Below the pieces are notes generated by a model, which ran no database searches, was not told the origin of the DNA, and saw nothing but the letters and a program-made list of their open reading frames with translations. From Paludifilum halophilum (lineage in GTDB: Bacteria > Bacillota > Bacilli > Thermoactinomycetales > DSM-45169): 64,000 bases of DNA. How positions within the stretch are numbered: position 1 is the first letter of the stretch; each line of letters starts with the position of its first letter. The stretch lies in the NCBI RefSeq assembly GCF_002245355.1, contig NZ_NOWF01000003.1, positions 62,001 to 126,000 on the forward strand, given 5' to 3'. Positions 7,985 to 16,582 of the stretch are shown in pieces. Position numbers and translations under genes: made by a program.

Positions 7985-9457
7985 TCAAGCCCAGGGTTTT
8001 TCAAATGTGTAATCCACCTCGATCGCACCATCGGGGTCAACCCGGATTTCTTGAATTAAGGTCCGAATGACCTCATACAAATCCTGATTTTGATTTTCGA
8101 GAAGTTCAAATGCCTCTTGAATCGACTCAATGTGTTGTTCGGTGTGCTCTTTTCTTTCCAACATAAAAACCTGATCATTCATTCCGCCAATCTGATTATC
8201 GATTTCCTTCCTTTTTTCTTCAAACTCCTTCTGATCGATCAGTTGATCCAAATACAGATCCACCAGACTTTTTTTTCGATTTTTCAACTTTTCCTGAGTG
8301 CGCTTGAGTTGCTGTAATTCGCGATTTCTTTTATCCTCGAGCTGGTTGCTGAGTTGCAAAGAAACGGCATAACCTTTTTCCTGAACATGATGCAATATCT
8401 CCGAACGAAAAGCCTCATAGGTAATGGGCTGATGGTTCACACACCCATCATTTCCACCTCGACGCCACTTACTGCATTTGAAATACTTCCAATGATTCTT
8501 GCGGCCGTCCACTCGTTTCCGGAATGATTGCACAATCACCATATTCGATCCACACTCACTGCACTTCGCAATCCCTCGAAACTCATTCCACGGGGTGATC
8601 CGTCGTCGCGGGGCGTTATCATCCTTTTGATTGGCCCTTTGCCATTCTGCCCGTGAGATAATGGCGGGATGATGGTCTTTAAAGTAAATCCACTTTTCTC
8701 GGGGATTGCGAATTTGTTTCCGTCGACCTTCAACTTTGACCGTTGTATATTGGTTCATAATAAAATCGCCGCAGTAGATGGGATTTTGGATCAATCGTTG
8801 GACGGAAGTCACTTGCCACTTATGAATCATCTTGGGCTTGATCCCGCGGTTGTTCAGCTCCTTCATAATCCGCTTATAGCCCCAGCCCTGGCTGTACCAA
8901 TGGTAGATTCGCCGGACCGTTTCAGCTTCTTCCTCATTGATGACGAGGAAACCATCCTTTTTGTCGTAACCAAAGGGAGTTTTGCCAATATGTTCCCCTC
9001 TTCGCACTTTGGCAGCGAGGGCGGCAGACACCCCGGCGGAAAGTGTCCGGCTATATTGAGCAGAGAATAGTGACCAAAGTTCAAAGGCCATGTCATTTTT
9101 CCCGGCCTTATGGCTGTCATAACCCTCCTCCACCGATATGATCCGGACATTATGGGAAATAAACACCTCCCGGATTTCCAACGAATCCTTCAGATCCCGC
9201 GCCAAGCGACTGATCGACTTAAACACCACCATCTGAATTTCTTTCCGCTTGGCTTTCTCCAGAATAAGCTGAATGGACGGCCTCTCTAAAAATAAAGTCC
9301 CGCTGACCCCCTCATCTTTGAACACTTGGTTTTCGTCCCATATATAACCGTTTCGCTCCAACCAATTTCTGCAGATATCGATTTGGTTCTCGACAGAGGA
9401 GATTTGTTCATCCCGATCCGTTGAAACCCGAACATAAATAGCGTATTTCGCACTCAT
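7985..9457 (-). CDS. Large serine recombinase (SpoIVCA-like)
   Basis: A 490-residue site-specific recombinase. The N-terminal resolvase domain (about 1-145) has the nucleophile Ser in YVRVSTDRD, then EGVSGTLFLERP and FKSISRLARDLKD. The recombinase domain follows (TPFGYDKKDGFLVINEEEA), then a zinc-ribbon with CSECG and a second Cys pair in FKCSKW/DGC, and a coiled coil (about 370-450). Size matches SpoIVCA, which excises skin from sigK. The gene ends 328 nt from the attachment core inside gerE, which strongly suggests that it recombines that site. The ribosome site GGAGGG precedes the ATG. It appears intact. Confidence 0.95.
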   Translation of the reverse strand: MSAKYAIYVRVSTDRDEQISSVENQIDICRNWLERNGYIWDENQVFKDEGVSGTLFLERPSIQLILEKAKRKEIQMVVFKSISRLARDLKDSLEIREVFISHNVRIISVEEGYDSHKAGKNDMAFELWSLFSAQYSRTLSAGVSAALAAKVRRGEHIGKTPFGYDKKDGFLVINEEEAETVRRIYHWYSQGWGYKRIMKELNNRGIKPKMIHKWQVTSVQRLIQNPIYCGDFIMNQYTTVKVEGRRKQIRNPREKWIYFKDHHPAIISRAEWQRANQKDDNAPRRRITPWNEFRGIAKCSECGSNMVIVQSFRKRVDGRKNHWKYFKCSKWRRGGNDGCVNHQPITYEAFRSEILHHVQEKGYAVSLQLSNQLEDKRNRELQQLKRTQEKLKNRKKSLVDLYLDQLIDQKEFEEKRKEIDNQIGGMNDQVFMLERKEHTEQHIESIQEAFELLENQNQDLYEVIRTLIQEIRVDPDGAIEVDYTFEKPWA

Positions 9458-9524
9458 ATGACCCTCCGTTGGGAAAAGGTCCCTCCATTCATTCAGCTGA
9501 ACAACCGGCCGTTTATCAATAAAG

Positions 9525-9553
9525 GACCACCTTTAATAGGTGGCCTTTTCATG
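9525..9553. terminator. Hairpin between the small ORF and the recombinase
   Basis: CCACCT-ttaat-AGGTGG with AAAGG/CCTTTT flanks, able to terminate in either direction. The 3' end of the small ORF lies inside it. Confidence 0.6.
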
Positions 9554-9712
9554 ATTCTGTTTGTCTTTCGCACTCGTTTTCTTCGCGCAGGTTTCTGGCG
9601 TGTCCGTTACACCGAAGTATGGCTCAAGTGCCTCCCGAAACGCTTCCTCAATTTTTTTGGTGCCATAGTTTTCTTCAACAATTCTCAAAACCGTCTTAGC
9701 CGGCTTTCTCAT
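9533..9712 (-). CDS. Small ORF upstream of the recombinase, 59 aa
   Basis: Reads MRKPAKTVLRIVEENYG, then KKIEEAFREALEPYFG and a charged tail ending NHEKATY. The start at 9712 has AGGTGG about 7 nt upstream. The product looks like a short helical protein with a Lys/Glu-rich C-terminus. It lies on the same strand as the recombinase and just before it, so it could be a recombination directionality factor or other accessory protein; that is inference from position only. No family was recognised. Confidence 0.6.
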   Translation of the reverse strand: MRKPAKTVLRIVEENYGTKKIEEAFREALEPYFGVTDTPETCAKKTSAKDKQNHEKATY

Positions 9713-9773
9713 GATGACACCACCTCTCCCGTTAACCTATGCACGGTGGACAATTGTACGGCCATTCATCCAG

Positions 9774-9806
9774 CAAAAAAGACATCCGGTAATTGCCGGA
9801 TGTCTT
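9774..9806 (-). terminator. Terminator in the element
   Basis: GACATCCGG-taattg-CCGGATGTC followed by six T on the minus strand. Confidence 0.7.
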
Positions 9807-9868
9807 GTCAGTCAAACTTTCATCATCATTGTGTCTAACACAGAGAAATGGTTGTAGGTAGCTCGGAA

Positions 9869-9903
9869 CTAACTTCCGATAATGGATATGTACCGGAAGT
9901 TAG
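9869..9903. repeat. 10-bp inverted repeat with 15-bp centre
   Basis: CTAACTTCCG and CGGAAGTTAG around a 15-bp centre with no T run after it. The symmetry resembles a protein binding site or a recombinase core site more than a terminator. Confidence 0.45.
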
Positions 9904-9914
9904 AAATCCGGCCA

Positions 9915-9946
9915 CAAAAAAACCGCTGAAAGAGCGGTGTTTTTTC
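9915..9946. terminator. Bidirectional terminator
   Basis: A run, ACCGCT-gaaag-AGCGGT, T run. Confidence 0.75.
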
Positions 9947-10327
9947 ATGGCATCGGCGGGATAACGGCTGAAAATGTTGATGAAGAAAATGCGGGATTCA
10001 ATTGCATGAAGGAAAGTAAGGAGCAAATTAGGTTAGAGATGCTGACTGCATGGTTCTCAAGAGGTGATACCCCGCTTATTGTCGTATGTTTTAGTTTTTG
10101 TCAGCCCGTTGACAGATTCATCATTAAATATTACTTTGAGTAAATAACGAATAATCAGTATCTTGGAAACGGTTTTTAAATTTATCGCAATTTTCCATTA
10201 TGAAAAGCGATCTAGTACTGGATATAATTCAAGCCAAAACAGACTCTATGATGCCATAACATGGCAGGAAAACCAAGATGATTCGGGGGTTCCGGTTGAA
10301 AATCAGAATCGCGGAAGGAATGATTTA

Positions 10328-11695
10328 ATGGCTTCGAGAGTGCTCATCAAAAATGGTTGTGTACTCACCGTCGATCAGTCGCTCGGCAATTTCAAGAACG
10401 CAGATGTATTCATTGAAGGGGGACAAATTGTTTCAGTCGAACCGAATCTCCATGTTTCCGATTGCGAAATAGTGGATGCTACCGACATGATTGTCATGCC
10501 CGGCTTTGTTGATACACATCGACACGTTTGGGAGTCGGTTATTCGCAACGCCGGTGCAGACTGGTCGTTAACCACATACTTGAATCATTTGTACTTCGGC
10601 GGATTAGGCGGTACTCTACGGCCAGAGGACGTATACATTGGGAATCTCCTCGGTGCATTGGAAGCACTTGATTCAGGCGTTACTACACTCCTCGACTGGT
10701 CTATGATTAATTCCCCGGACCACGCTGACGAGATGATCCGCGGCTTAAAGGAAGCAGGAATCCGAGCGGTGTTCGCACACGGTACACCTTTATTGGAAGC
10801 GGAAGCATATTGGTCTAAAGAAAGTCAGTTGAGACATCCGGAGGATTGTGTCCGGGTCAAGGAACAGTACTTTTCTTCAAACGATCAACTTCTGACCATG
10901 GGTTTGGCAATCAGGGGACCGGAATTCTCTTCTTGGGAATCAACCCTTCACGATATCCATCTGGCTCGAGAACTGGGAGTTATTTGCTCCATGCATATTG
11001 GTTTTGGATCATGGGGTTCCGTTGACCGGTCCATAGAAAAGATGTACAAAGCCAGGCTGTTGGCACCTGACCTAAATTTGGTTCATCTGAACACAATCAG
11101 CGACGAGGAATTTAGACTAATTGAGGAGACAGGTGCCTCTGTCTCTGTCACTCCCGAGATTGAAATGATGATGGGACACGGTTATCCGTTTACCGGTAAA
11201 TTCACTCAATATGGCGGGCGGCCCACAATCGGTGTTGATGTGGTGACCTCTACAGGCGGTGATATGTTTGCTCAAATGAAATTTATGCTGCAAGCGGAAC
11301 GTGCACGTATAAACCAACGTATTCTTGAGAGCGGTAAAATGCCTGAAACTCTTTCTTTGAAAGCCAAAGAGGTTCTGGAATTTGCGACCATTGATGGTGC
11401 TCGGGCTTTGGGGCTGAATTCAAAAGTCGGATCGATCACTCCAGGTAAACAAGCTGATTTAATCCTGATTCGAGCGACGGACCTCAATCTTGCCCCTGTA
11501 AACGATCCGATCGGAGCAGTGGTGTTAAGTGCACATGCCGGAAACGTTGACTCGGTATTTGTAGCAGGCAAGGCGATAAAGCGCCACGGTAAATTGCTGG
11601 ATATTGACTTCGATCAGATTCGGAAACGAGCTGCAAACACGAGGGATTACGTATTCTCAAAATACGGTGAGCCTGAAGGGGTTTGGCCTTTATAA
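10328..11695 (+). CDS. Amidohydrolase of the AtzA/TrzN/SAH-deaminase type
   Basis: A 455-residue metal-dependent hydrolase. It has the N-terminal beta-sandwich (VLIKNGCVLTVDQ), the first metal motif GFVDTHRHVW, a metal His in CSMHIGFG, a His in NLVHLNT, and the metal Asp in GVDVV. The C-terminal segment VGSITPGKQADLILI is typical of the family. Members deaminate or dechlorinate ring compounds; the substrate here cannot be told. The start MASRVLIKNG follows GGAAGGAATG. The gene looks more AT-rich than the surrounding chromosome, fitting acquisition as element cargo. Confidence 0.85.
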   Translation: MASRVLIKNGCVLTVDQSLGNFKNADVFIEGGQIVSVEPNLHVSDCEIVDATDMIVMPGFVDTHRHVWESVIRNAGADWSLTTYLNHLYFGGLGGTLRPEDVYIGNLLGALEALDSGVTTLLDWSMINSPDHADEMIRGLKEAGIRAVFAHGTPLLEAEAYWSKESQLRHPEDCVRVKEQYFSSNDQLLTMGLAIRGPEFSSWESTLHDIHLARELGVICSMHIGFGSWGSVDRSIEKMYKARLLAPDLNLVHLNTISDEEFRLIEETGASVSVTPEIEMMMGHGYPFTGKFTQYGGRPTIGVDVVTSTGGDMFAQMKFMLQAERARINQRILESGKMPETLSLKAKEVLEFATIDGARALGLNSKVGSITPGKQADLILIRATDLNLAPVNDPIGAVVLSAHAGNVDSVFVAGKAIKRHGKLLDIDFDQIRKRAANTRDYVFSKYGEPEGVWPL

Positions 11696-11795
11696 ATGAT
11701 TCCATTTGACCACTAAATGAGACAATCCCCGTTACGGCTATCCCACATTTTCACCTTATATTGTTACTTTTTTAACCGAGAAAAATCGGAATTCA

Positions 11796-12360
11796 CTTTA
11801 TAAATCCAATCCATACGATGTTTATACCAGATTGAACGGGGTGAAGAATATCGTGACATGGCCAAAACATAGTAATGGCTACAACTATAAAACCATCGGG
11901 AAATATGCGGATCGAGTGTTCATCATGACTTATGACTGGCATATACCTCCGTTTACCGGCCCCGAAGCCATCGCCCCTTATCCACGTGTCGCAAAAACCA
12001 TGAAGTATGCATCATCGGTCATTTCACCTCAAAAATTATATCTTGGTTTATCTATGTAAGGATACGATTGGAATCTAGTGAATAACAAGGGAAGCTCACT
12101 TTCACAAATGGAAACCTTTGAACGCGCAGTCGACAAAGGGACTTCCCATCCATATGGATGCTAAATCTTACGCTCCCTTTTATCGTTATACGGATAAAAA
12201 AGGGAACCCACATGTTGTTTGGTTTGAAGACGTCAGAAGTTTGGCTGCCAAATTTCAATTGGTAAGAGAAATGAAGTGGAAAGGGATGGGCGGTTGGCAA
12301 ATGAACTTTCCTTTCCCTCAGGATGAGTCTCTTTTATGGCTCAATTTCAAGCCTCAATAA
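11796..12360 (+). pseudogene. Decayed GH18 spore cortex-lytic enzyme (YaaH/SleL-like)
   Basis: The reading starts about NPYDVYTRLNGVKN, continues YADRVFIMTYDWH and PQKLYLGLSM, and meets TAA where a Tyr codon is expected (SMYGYDW in intact relatives). It continues in the same frame through ETFERAVDKG, then shifts frame into KSYAPFYRYTDKKG, HVVWFEDVRSL and a GWQMNFPFPQ end. The N-terminal LysM repeats and first half of the barrel are missing. So there is a nonsense mutation, a frameshift and a 5' truncation. Intact members degrade cortex fragments during germination. Confidence 0.82.
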
Positions 12361-12447
12361 AAACTTGAGGTGTTATCATGAAAAAAGAGGGAAATAAAAG
12401 CTCTGGAGGTCTAGATAAAGTGTGGACGCATCAAGGAGGTACGAACG

Positions 12448-13479
12448 ATGAGCCAACCTGAAGGAACGATGCACTCCTATCGACTGGAGAAAAAGGGGAG
12501 TGTGGAAAACCTAAAAATAGGGACAGAAGAGATCCCCGCCCCTCAGCGGGGAGAAGTGCTCGTGCGAGTCAAAGCTTCCTCTTTAAACTACCGGGATCTG
12601 GCGATCATCAAGGATGAATACCCTGGAGAAATCCATCCCCACCGTATCCCTTTATCCGATGGTGCAGGGGAAATCGTTGCTGTCGGAGAAGGGGTGCGAC
12701 GGTTTCAAATAGGGGACCGCGTCGCCGGTAATTTCCACCGCGAATGGTTCGGAGGCCAACGTCCGGATTACATAGAACCCTATGGAACTCACAGTGACGG
12801 ATGGCTAACCGAGTATAAAGTGATCAACCCCGAGCTGCTCGTCTCCATTCCGGACCATCTCACCTATGAACAAGGAGCGACATTACCTTGTGCCGCTGTA
12901 ACTGCCTGGTCTGCTCTCCACGGCCCGGAACCTCTATCTCCCGGCGATACCATCTTAACCCTGGGCAGCGGCGGCGTTTCCGTCTTCGCCATCCAATTGG
13001 CAAAGTTGCTGGGTTTACATGTAATCGCAACGACTTCTAGTGATCATAAAGCGGAAAAGCTGAAGGAATTAGGTGCTGAAAAAGTAATCAATTATAAGGA
13101 CACCCCCAACTGGGGCGAAGTAGTCAAAGATTTCACTGGCGGGTACGGCGTCGATCGCGTTGTCGAAGTCGGTGGACCGGGCACACTTCATCAGTCGATT
13201 CAAGCAGTCGCTCGAGGCAAAGAAATAGCCTTGATCGGTGTTCTCACCAAAACTGGAGAAAAGGTTGGCTATCACGATCTGTTTTTTAACGCCAACACCC
13301 GAACCATCAGCGTCGGAAGTCGTCAAGATTTCGAAGAGATGAATCGCCTCATCGAAGATAAAGGAATGGTTCCCGTCATCGATCACACCTTCCTTTTTGA
13401 CGAAGCAAAGGAAGCCTTTGAATACATGGAAAAACAGAAGTTTTTCGGAAAAATAGCGATCTCCCACAGCCATTCCTAA
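12448..13479 (+). CDS. Zinc-type alcohol dehydrogenase/quinone oxidoreductase (MDR family)
   Basis: A 343-residue medium-chain dehydrogenase/reductase. It has the GroES-like N-terminal domain (GEVLVRVKASSLNYRDL, DGAGEIVAVGEGVRRFQIGD) and an NAD(P)-binding Rossmann domain with LGSGGVSVFAIQLAK. The usual structural-zinc Cys cluster is not seen, which places it with the quinone oxidoreductase-like branch. AAGGAGGT lies 7 nt before the ATG. It is followed by a terminator. Substrate unknown. Confidence 0.87.
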   Translation: MSQPEGTMHSYRLEKKGSVENLKIGTEEIPAPQRGEVLVRVKASSLNYRDLAIIKDEYPGEIHPHRIPLSDGAGEIVAVGEGVRRFQIGDRVAGNFHREWFGGQRPDYIEPYGTHSDGWLTEYKVINPELLVSIPDHLTYEQGATLPCAAVTAWSALHGPEPLSPGDTILTLGSGGVSVFAIQLAKLLGLHVIATTSSDHKAEKLKELGAEKVINYKDTPNWGEVVKDFTGGYGVDRVVEVGGPGTLHQSIQAVARGKEIALIGVLTKTGEKVGYHDLFFNANTRTISVGSRQDFEEMNRLIEDKGMVPVIDHTFLFDEAKEAFEYMEKQKFFGKIAISHSHS

Positions 13480-13486
13480 AGCAGTT

Positions 13487-13515
13487 GCCCATCCTTTTCG
13501 GGATGGGCCATTTTT
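13487..13515 (+). terminator. Terminator after the MDR oxidoreductase
   Basis: GCCCATCC-ttttcg-GGATGGGC followed by CATTTTTATT. Confidence 0.85.
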
Positions 13516-13698
13516 ATTGCCTATTATCGGAGATTCGCTCAAGTAATAGTGCCAACCGGAAATCCACAAAGTTCATTGAACCAAAGGCGAAGGGAAGATA
13601 TACAAAAACCCGGTAATGGTAGTGTGATTGGTTTTGATTTTAATTTTTTTCATCGTAAACAATAAAAGCCGATATAACAAAAAAGGGTGAGCCAATCA

Positions 13699-13738
13699 AA
13701 AGAGTCCGTAAGGGGGATCCGACCCTTACGGACTCTTT
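13699..13738. terminator. Strong terminator of the ABC operon
   Basis: A perfect 16-bp inverted repeat (AAAGAGTCCGTAAGGG and its complement) with an 8-nt loop. Confidence 0.75.
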
Positions 13739-13819
13739 ACACGCTGAAAAAGTGGTTTTTTAACGCTTGGTAAGGCCGACTGTTTCCACTGCAAAATCCA
13801 TCATACATCGCCTCCTCCA

Positions 13820-14335
13820 TCACACGGATGCACGCCGTTTTTTTCGTTCTCCCCAGGGTTTGAAGACCGACAGCGCAAACATCGCCGCCAAGGAGATGAG
13901 CTGAATAATGATCCCGGTCCAAAGCAGTTGACTGTTTACCGTAAACACCGGGTCTTGTGGTGCGTTTATCCCTTCCGCCGTCGTCAGGGTAACGGCTTTG
14001 AGTGTCCAGAAATAGATTCCGACGAGACCGACACCGATGGCCACAATGGTCAGAAGTTCCTTGGCAATAATCCAGTAAAACCGGAATAACCCCTACCGGG
14101 TCCACACGGAGAGTAACACGCCGGTGACAACCGTCCCGATGGTGGAGGCCCTGACTGTCGTCTTAGCCAGAACGTGCATCGCCGTATAGCAGGCCTTCAG
14201 CACTCCTTCTTCCCCGGTGTTGGCCGCAGTGATGCTGAGCAGCAGAAATCCCACCATTGTACCCAGCAGGATCGAGGAAAATATGAGGTGAAGGAGTAAT
14301 AATCCTCTTTTTTGTTTCATCGACAGCTTCTTCAT
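13820..14335 (-). pseudogene. Membrane protein gene broken by an in-frame TAG
   Basis: The first part reads MKKLSMKQKRGLLLLHLIF and ends GVLLSVWTR at a TAG (14093-14095). The same frame continues GLFRFYWIIAKELLTIVAIGVG, FWTLKAVTLTTAEG, then a last membrane segment and FKPWGERKKRRASV. Together about 171 residues with four membrane segments would form one small integral membrane protein. The stop falls where a Trp (TGG) would fit. It is the last gene of the ABC operon in the element. Function unknown; a single nonsense mutation is the simplest reading. Confidence 0.7.
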
Positions 14336-14358
14336 CCTGATCCCCTTTCCAGTGATGT

Positions 14359-15060
14359 TCAAAGAAAAGTTTCCTCCATCCAATCGACCAGATTCTCCCC
14401 GTGCATACAGCGGATCGTTTCCAGGACATCCGCCCGCACGAGTTTCCCACCTCGTAACGCCACGACCCGATCCAGAACCGGTTCGACCTCTTCCACCTCA
14501 TGGGTCGAAAGGAGCACCGTCTGCCGGGGAAGATCGATAAAGGTGATCAATCCTTTGAGGATGGACTTCCGGATCATCGGATCCAGACCGGCCAAGGGTT
14601 CATCCAGCAGGACCAACGGCACCTGACGGGACAGGGCCATCACCAATTTCAGACGCCCCCGCTCTCCTCTGGAAAGATCCCCCGCCGTCTGTTGCTGATC
14701 CAGTTGCATATAGTCGAGCATCTCCCGTGCTTTGTTCTCATCGAAATCGGCAAACACCGTCCGGTAATACCGAACCGTTTCCGTCACGGTGAAAAACGGG
14801 TACAATCCTCCTTTTTCCGGCATATAGGCAACTTCCGAAGAACGGCGACGCGCCGCCGGTTTTCCCCTGACAAGAACTTTTCCCCCGTCGGGGTAGAGAA
14901 GGCCGGCGATCAGTTTTAGCAGGGTCGTTTTCCCGGCACCATTCGGTCCGATCACCCCGATCACTTCCCCCCGGGGCAGTTCCAGACCGATTTCCGCCGG
15001 CGCAGTACGTCCGGAAAAACGCTTTACTACCTGTTCCAACCGCACAATGATGTCATTCAT
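14359..15060 (-). CDS. ABC transporter ATP-binding protein (YtrB-like)
   Basis: A 233-residue ATPase with Walker A GPNGAGKTT, a Q-loop-like region ending YMPEKGGLYPF (the glutamine is replaced), signature LSRGERGRLK (in place of LSGGQ), Walker B LVLLDEPLAGLD and the switch His in LSTHEVEEVE. The start MNDIIVRLEQ at 15060 overlaps the end of the GntR gene by 8 nt, so the two are translationally coupled. It pairs with the permease upstream, as in the ytr system of B. subtilis, an export-type ABC transporter induced by cell-wall stress. Substrate unknown. Confidence 0.88.
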   Translation of the reverse strand: MNDIIVRLEQVVKRFSGRTAPAEIGLELPRGEVIGVIGPNGAGKTTLLKLIAGLLYPDGGKVLVRGKPAARRRSSEVAYMPEKGGLYPFFTVTETVRYYRTVFADFDENKAREMLDYMQLDQQQTAGDLSRGERGRLKLVMALSRQVPLVLLDEPLAGLDPMIRKSILKGLITFIDLPRQTVLLSTHEVEEVEPVLDRVVALRGGKLVRADVLETIRCMHGENLVDWMEETFL

Positions 15061-15445
15061 TCGTCGTTCCCCCTTCCGTTTTCCGTCGTTGTAACGCCCG
15101 GTTGAGCCCCTCGGATATTTCTTCCGGTGAGAAACCCATTCGTTCCATCTCCCGGATAAAAGTCTCCACCTTCTCCCGCTGAAGCCTCTCCCGCAGTTCG
15201 GCCAATCTTTTTTCATCCTCGGTTACGAATGTCCCCAGTCCCCGTCGCACCTCCGCGATTCCCATCCGTTCCATCTCCATATAGACCCGTTTGGCCGTAT
15301 TGGGATTCACCTCGTATCGTACAGCCAACTCCCTTACGGAAGGCAGCTTATCGCCGGGCTTACGGCCTCCCCGCACGATTTCGCTGCAAATCCGCTCCAC
15401 AATCTGGTAATAAATCGGAGCTGTCCCGATAAACTTTTCCCCCAC
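15053..15445 (-). CDS. GntR-family repressor (YtrA type)
   Basis: A 130-residue regulator with the GntR winged helix at the N-terminus (APIYYQIVERICSEIVRGG, LPSVRELAVRYEVNPNTAKRVYMEME, GLGTFV) and only a short helical tail, the hallmark of the YtrA subfamily. It starts with GTG 3 nt after the permease and overlaps the ATPase gene, so it probably represses its own operon. An inverted repeat just after the operon promoter is the likely operator. Confidence 0.88.
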   Translation of the reverse strand: MGEKFIGTAPIYYQIVERICSEIVRGGRKPGDKLPSVRELAVRYEVNPNTAKRVYMEMERMGIAEVRRGLGTFVTEDEKRLAELRERLQREKVETFIREMERMGFSPEEISEGLNRALQRRKTEGGTTNE

Positions 15446-15448
15446 CGC

Positions 15449-16207
15449 CTACACCTCGACTTTCCGGTCCAGCAGCCAACCCGCCAGATAAAACCATACT
15501 CCCGTCAAGACCAGCCCGAACAGGAGATCTCCCCCGTAGATCGGCGCCCCAAACAAGTTGTGAAAAACATGAGCAGCCGATGGACCCGTCGCATCCGCAG
15601 GCGGAGGCGGCGAAACGGCGTCCACCGCCCCCCAACGGAACCATATATCGTATAATGAGGTGTTCTTAAATTGAACGGTGAGGAATACCATCCCGACAAA
15701 GAAAACGGGATAAAGGGCCCACCGCCACCCTTTCAGCCGATTCCCGAATACATGGAACAGGAAATAAACGAGGGCGCCGAGCTCGGCAAAGAAAAGGACC
15801 CGCTGAGTAAAAGCTAAAATCAAGATTCCGCCGTTTAAACTTCTCCAACCCGGCACGCCTTCCGTCACCACCCACAACAAGAGCAGGGTCAGGATCCAAG
15901 ACAGGCAAAACAGCACCCATCCGGCGACAAATTTGGCGGACAACAGCAACCACCCGGATTGCGGGGACTGCATCCAAAGGGGGGCATTCCGTTGTTCCTC
16001 ATGGAATGAAAGCAACAGATACAGAAGGAGATAAAAGGTATGCCAGGCCAAAAACACGGCCAGAAACAGCTCCGGCAATACGGAACGGTGCAGATGCACC
16101 GCATAACCGCTGATCAGTCCGGCGCACAGAAGCAACAGGCCATTGACAATCCAAAACGTTCGCATCAGCCGGAATTCTTTTCGAAACAGATACCACCATA
16201 CACTCAT
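15449..16207 (-). CDS. ABC transporter permease (YtrC/D-like)
   Basis: A 252-residue integral membrane protein with about six membrane segments: WIVNGLLLLCAGLISGY, LFLAVFLAWHTFYLLLYLLL, FVAGWVLFCLSWILTLLLLW, VLFFAELGALVYFLF, YPVFFVGMVFLTV and LLFGLVLTGVWFYLAGWLL. An extracytoplasmic-looking loop rich in Pro and Ala lies between the last two. The start MSVWWYLFRKEFR at 16207 is the family-like one; in-frame ATGs up to 26 codons upstream are possible. First gene of the element's ABC operon. Confidence 0.78.
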   Translation of the reverse strand: MSVWWYLFRKEFRLMRTFWIVNGLLLLCAGLISGYAVHLHRSVLPELFLAVFLAWHTFYLLLYLLLSFHEEQRNAPLWMQSPQSGWLLLSAKFVAGWVLFCLSWILTLLLLWVVTEGVPGWRSLNGGILILAFTQRVLFFAELGALVYFLFHVFGNRLKGWRWALYPVFFVGMVFLTVQFKNTSLYDIWFRWGAVDAVSPPPPADATGPSAAHVFHNLFGAPIYGGDLLFGLVLTGVWFYLAGWLLDRKVEV

Positions 16208-16422
16208 TTTTGCGGTTAACACTCCATTCATATGGTTTAGTGAGATATCTAGGTGGTACACGGGACCCAAAAAAATGTCCATCAACGGACTGCAAAATAA
16301 ATCCCAAATGGGAACACCCTCAATTCAAGCATCGGTTTTGTTTACTTGAACGAACGATATCGACAAGATCATGGAGAATACACGGAATCGATGGTCCGAT
16401 CGTTTCTGATTTCCACTGGATC

Positions 16423-16437
16423 GTGTACTTGTGTACT
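16423..16437. promoter_or_regulatory. Likely operator of the YtrA-type repressor
   Basis: GTGTACTTGTGTACT lies just downstream of the -10 box of the ABC operon promoter. The repeated GTAC units resemble sites bound by small GntR proteins; assignment is by position. Confidence 0.4.
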
Positions 16438-16443
16438 ATCCAC

Positions 16444-16472
16444 ATATTAAACTAGAACACCAAAATAGTCAA
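16444..16472 (-). promoter_or_regulatory. SigmaA promoter of the element's ABC operon
   Basis: -35 TTGACT (16467-16472), 17-bp spacer, -10 TAATAT (16444-16449). The leader to the permease is about 235 nt and otherwise featureless. Confidence 0.75.
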
Positions 16473-16582
16473 AAAATTTTTTATAGGGGTTCCAGGGGTT
16501 TCCGTGTCAAAACGCGAAAGAAAAATACCGCATTTTTTACAGATACGAAAACCCTTCTATAGGCATTCCATCCCCATTGTTT

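Larger units (their letters stand above)
9713..10327. other. Non-coding stretch with several hairpins
   Basis: No gene is convincing here. It holds a minus-strand terminator (9774-9806, GACATCCGG/CCGGATGTC with a T run), a 10-bp inverted repeat (9869-9903) and a strong bidirectional terminator (9915-9946, ACCGCT/AGCGGT with A and T runs). The rest, to 10327, shows nothing I can name apart from the amidohydrolase leader. Confidence 0.6.
13480..13819. other. Non-coding stretch between convergent units
   Basis: Contains the terminator of the oxidoreductase (13487-13515) and a strong one for the opposing operon (13699-13738). Nothing else is recognisable. Confidence 0.6.

Noticed and set aside
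14093-14095. Pyrrolysine or suppressor reading of the in-frame TAG
   Set aside because: Nothing in the window suggests Pyl machinery, and a Trp-to-stop mutation is simpler.
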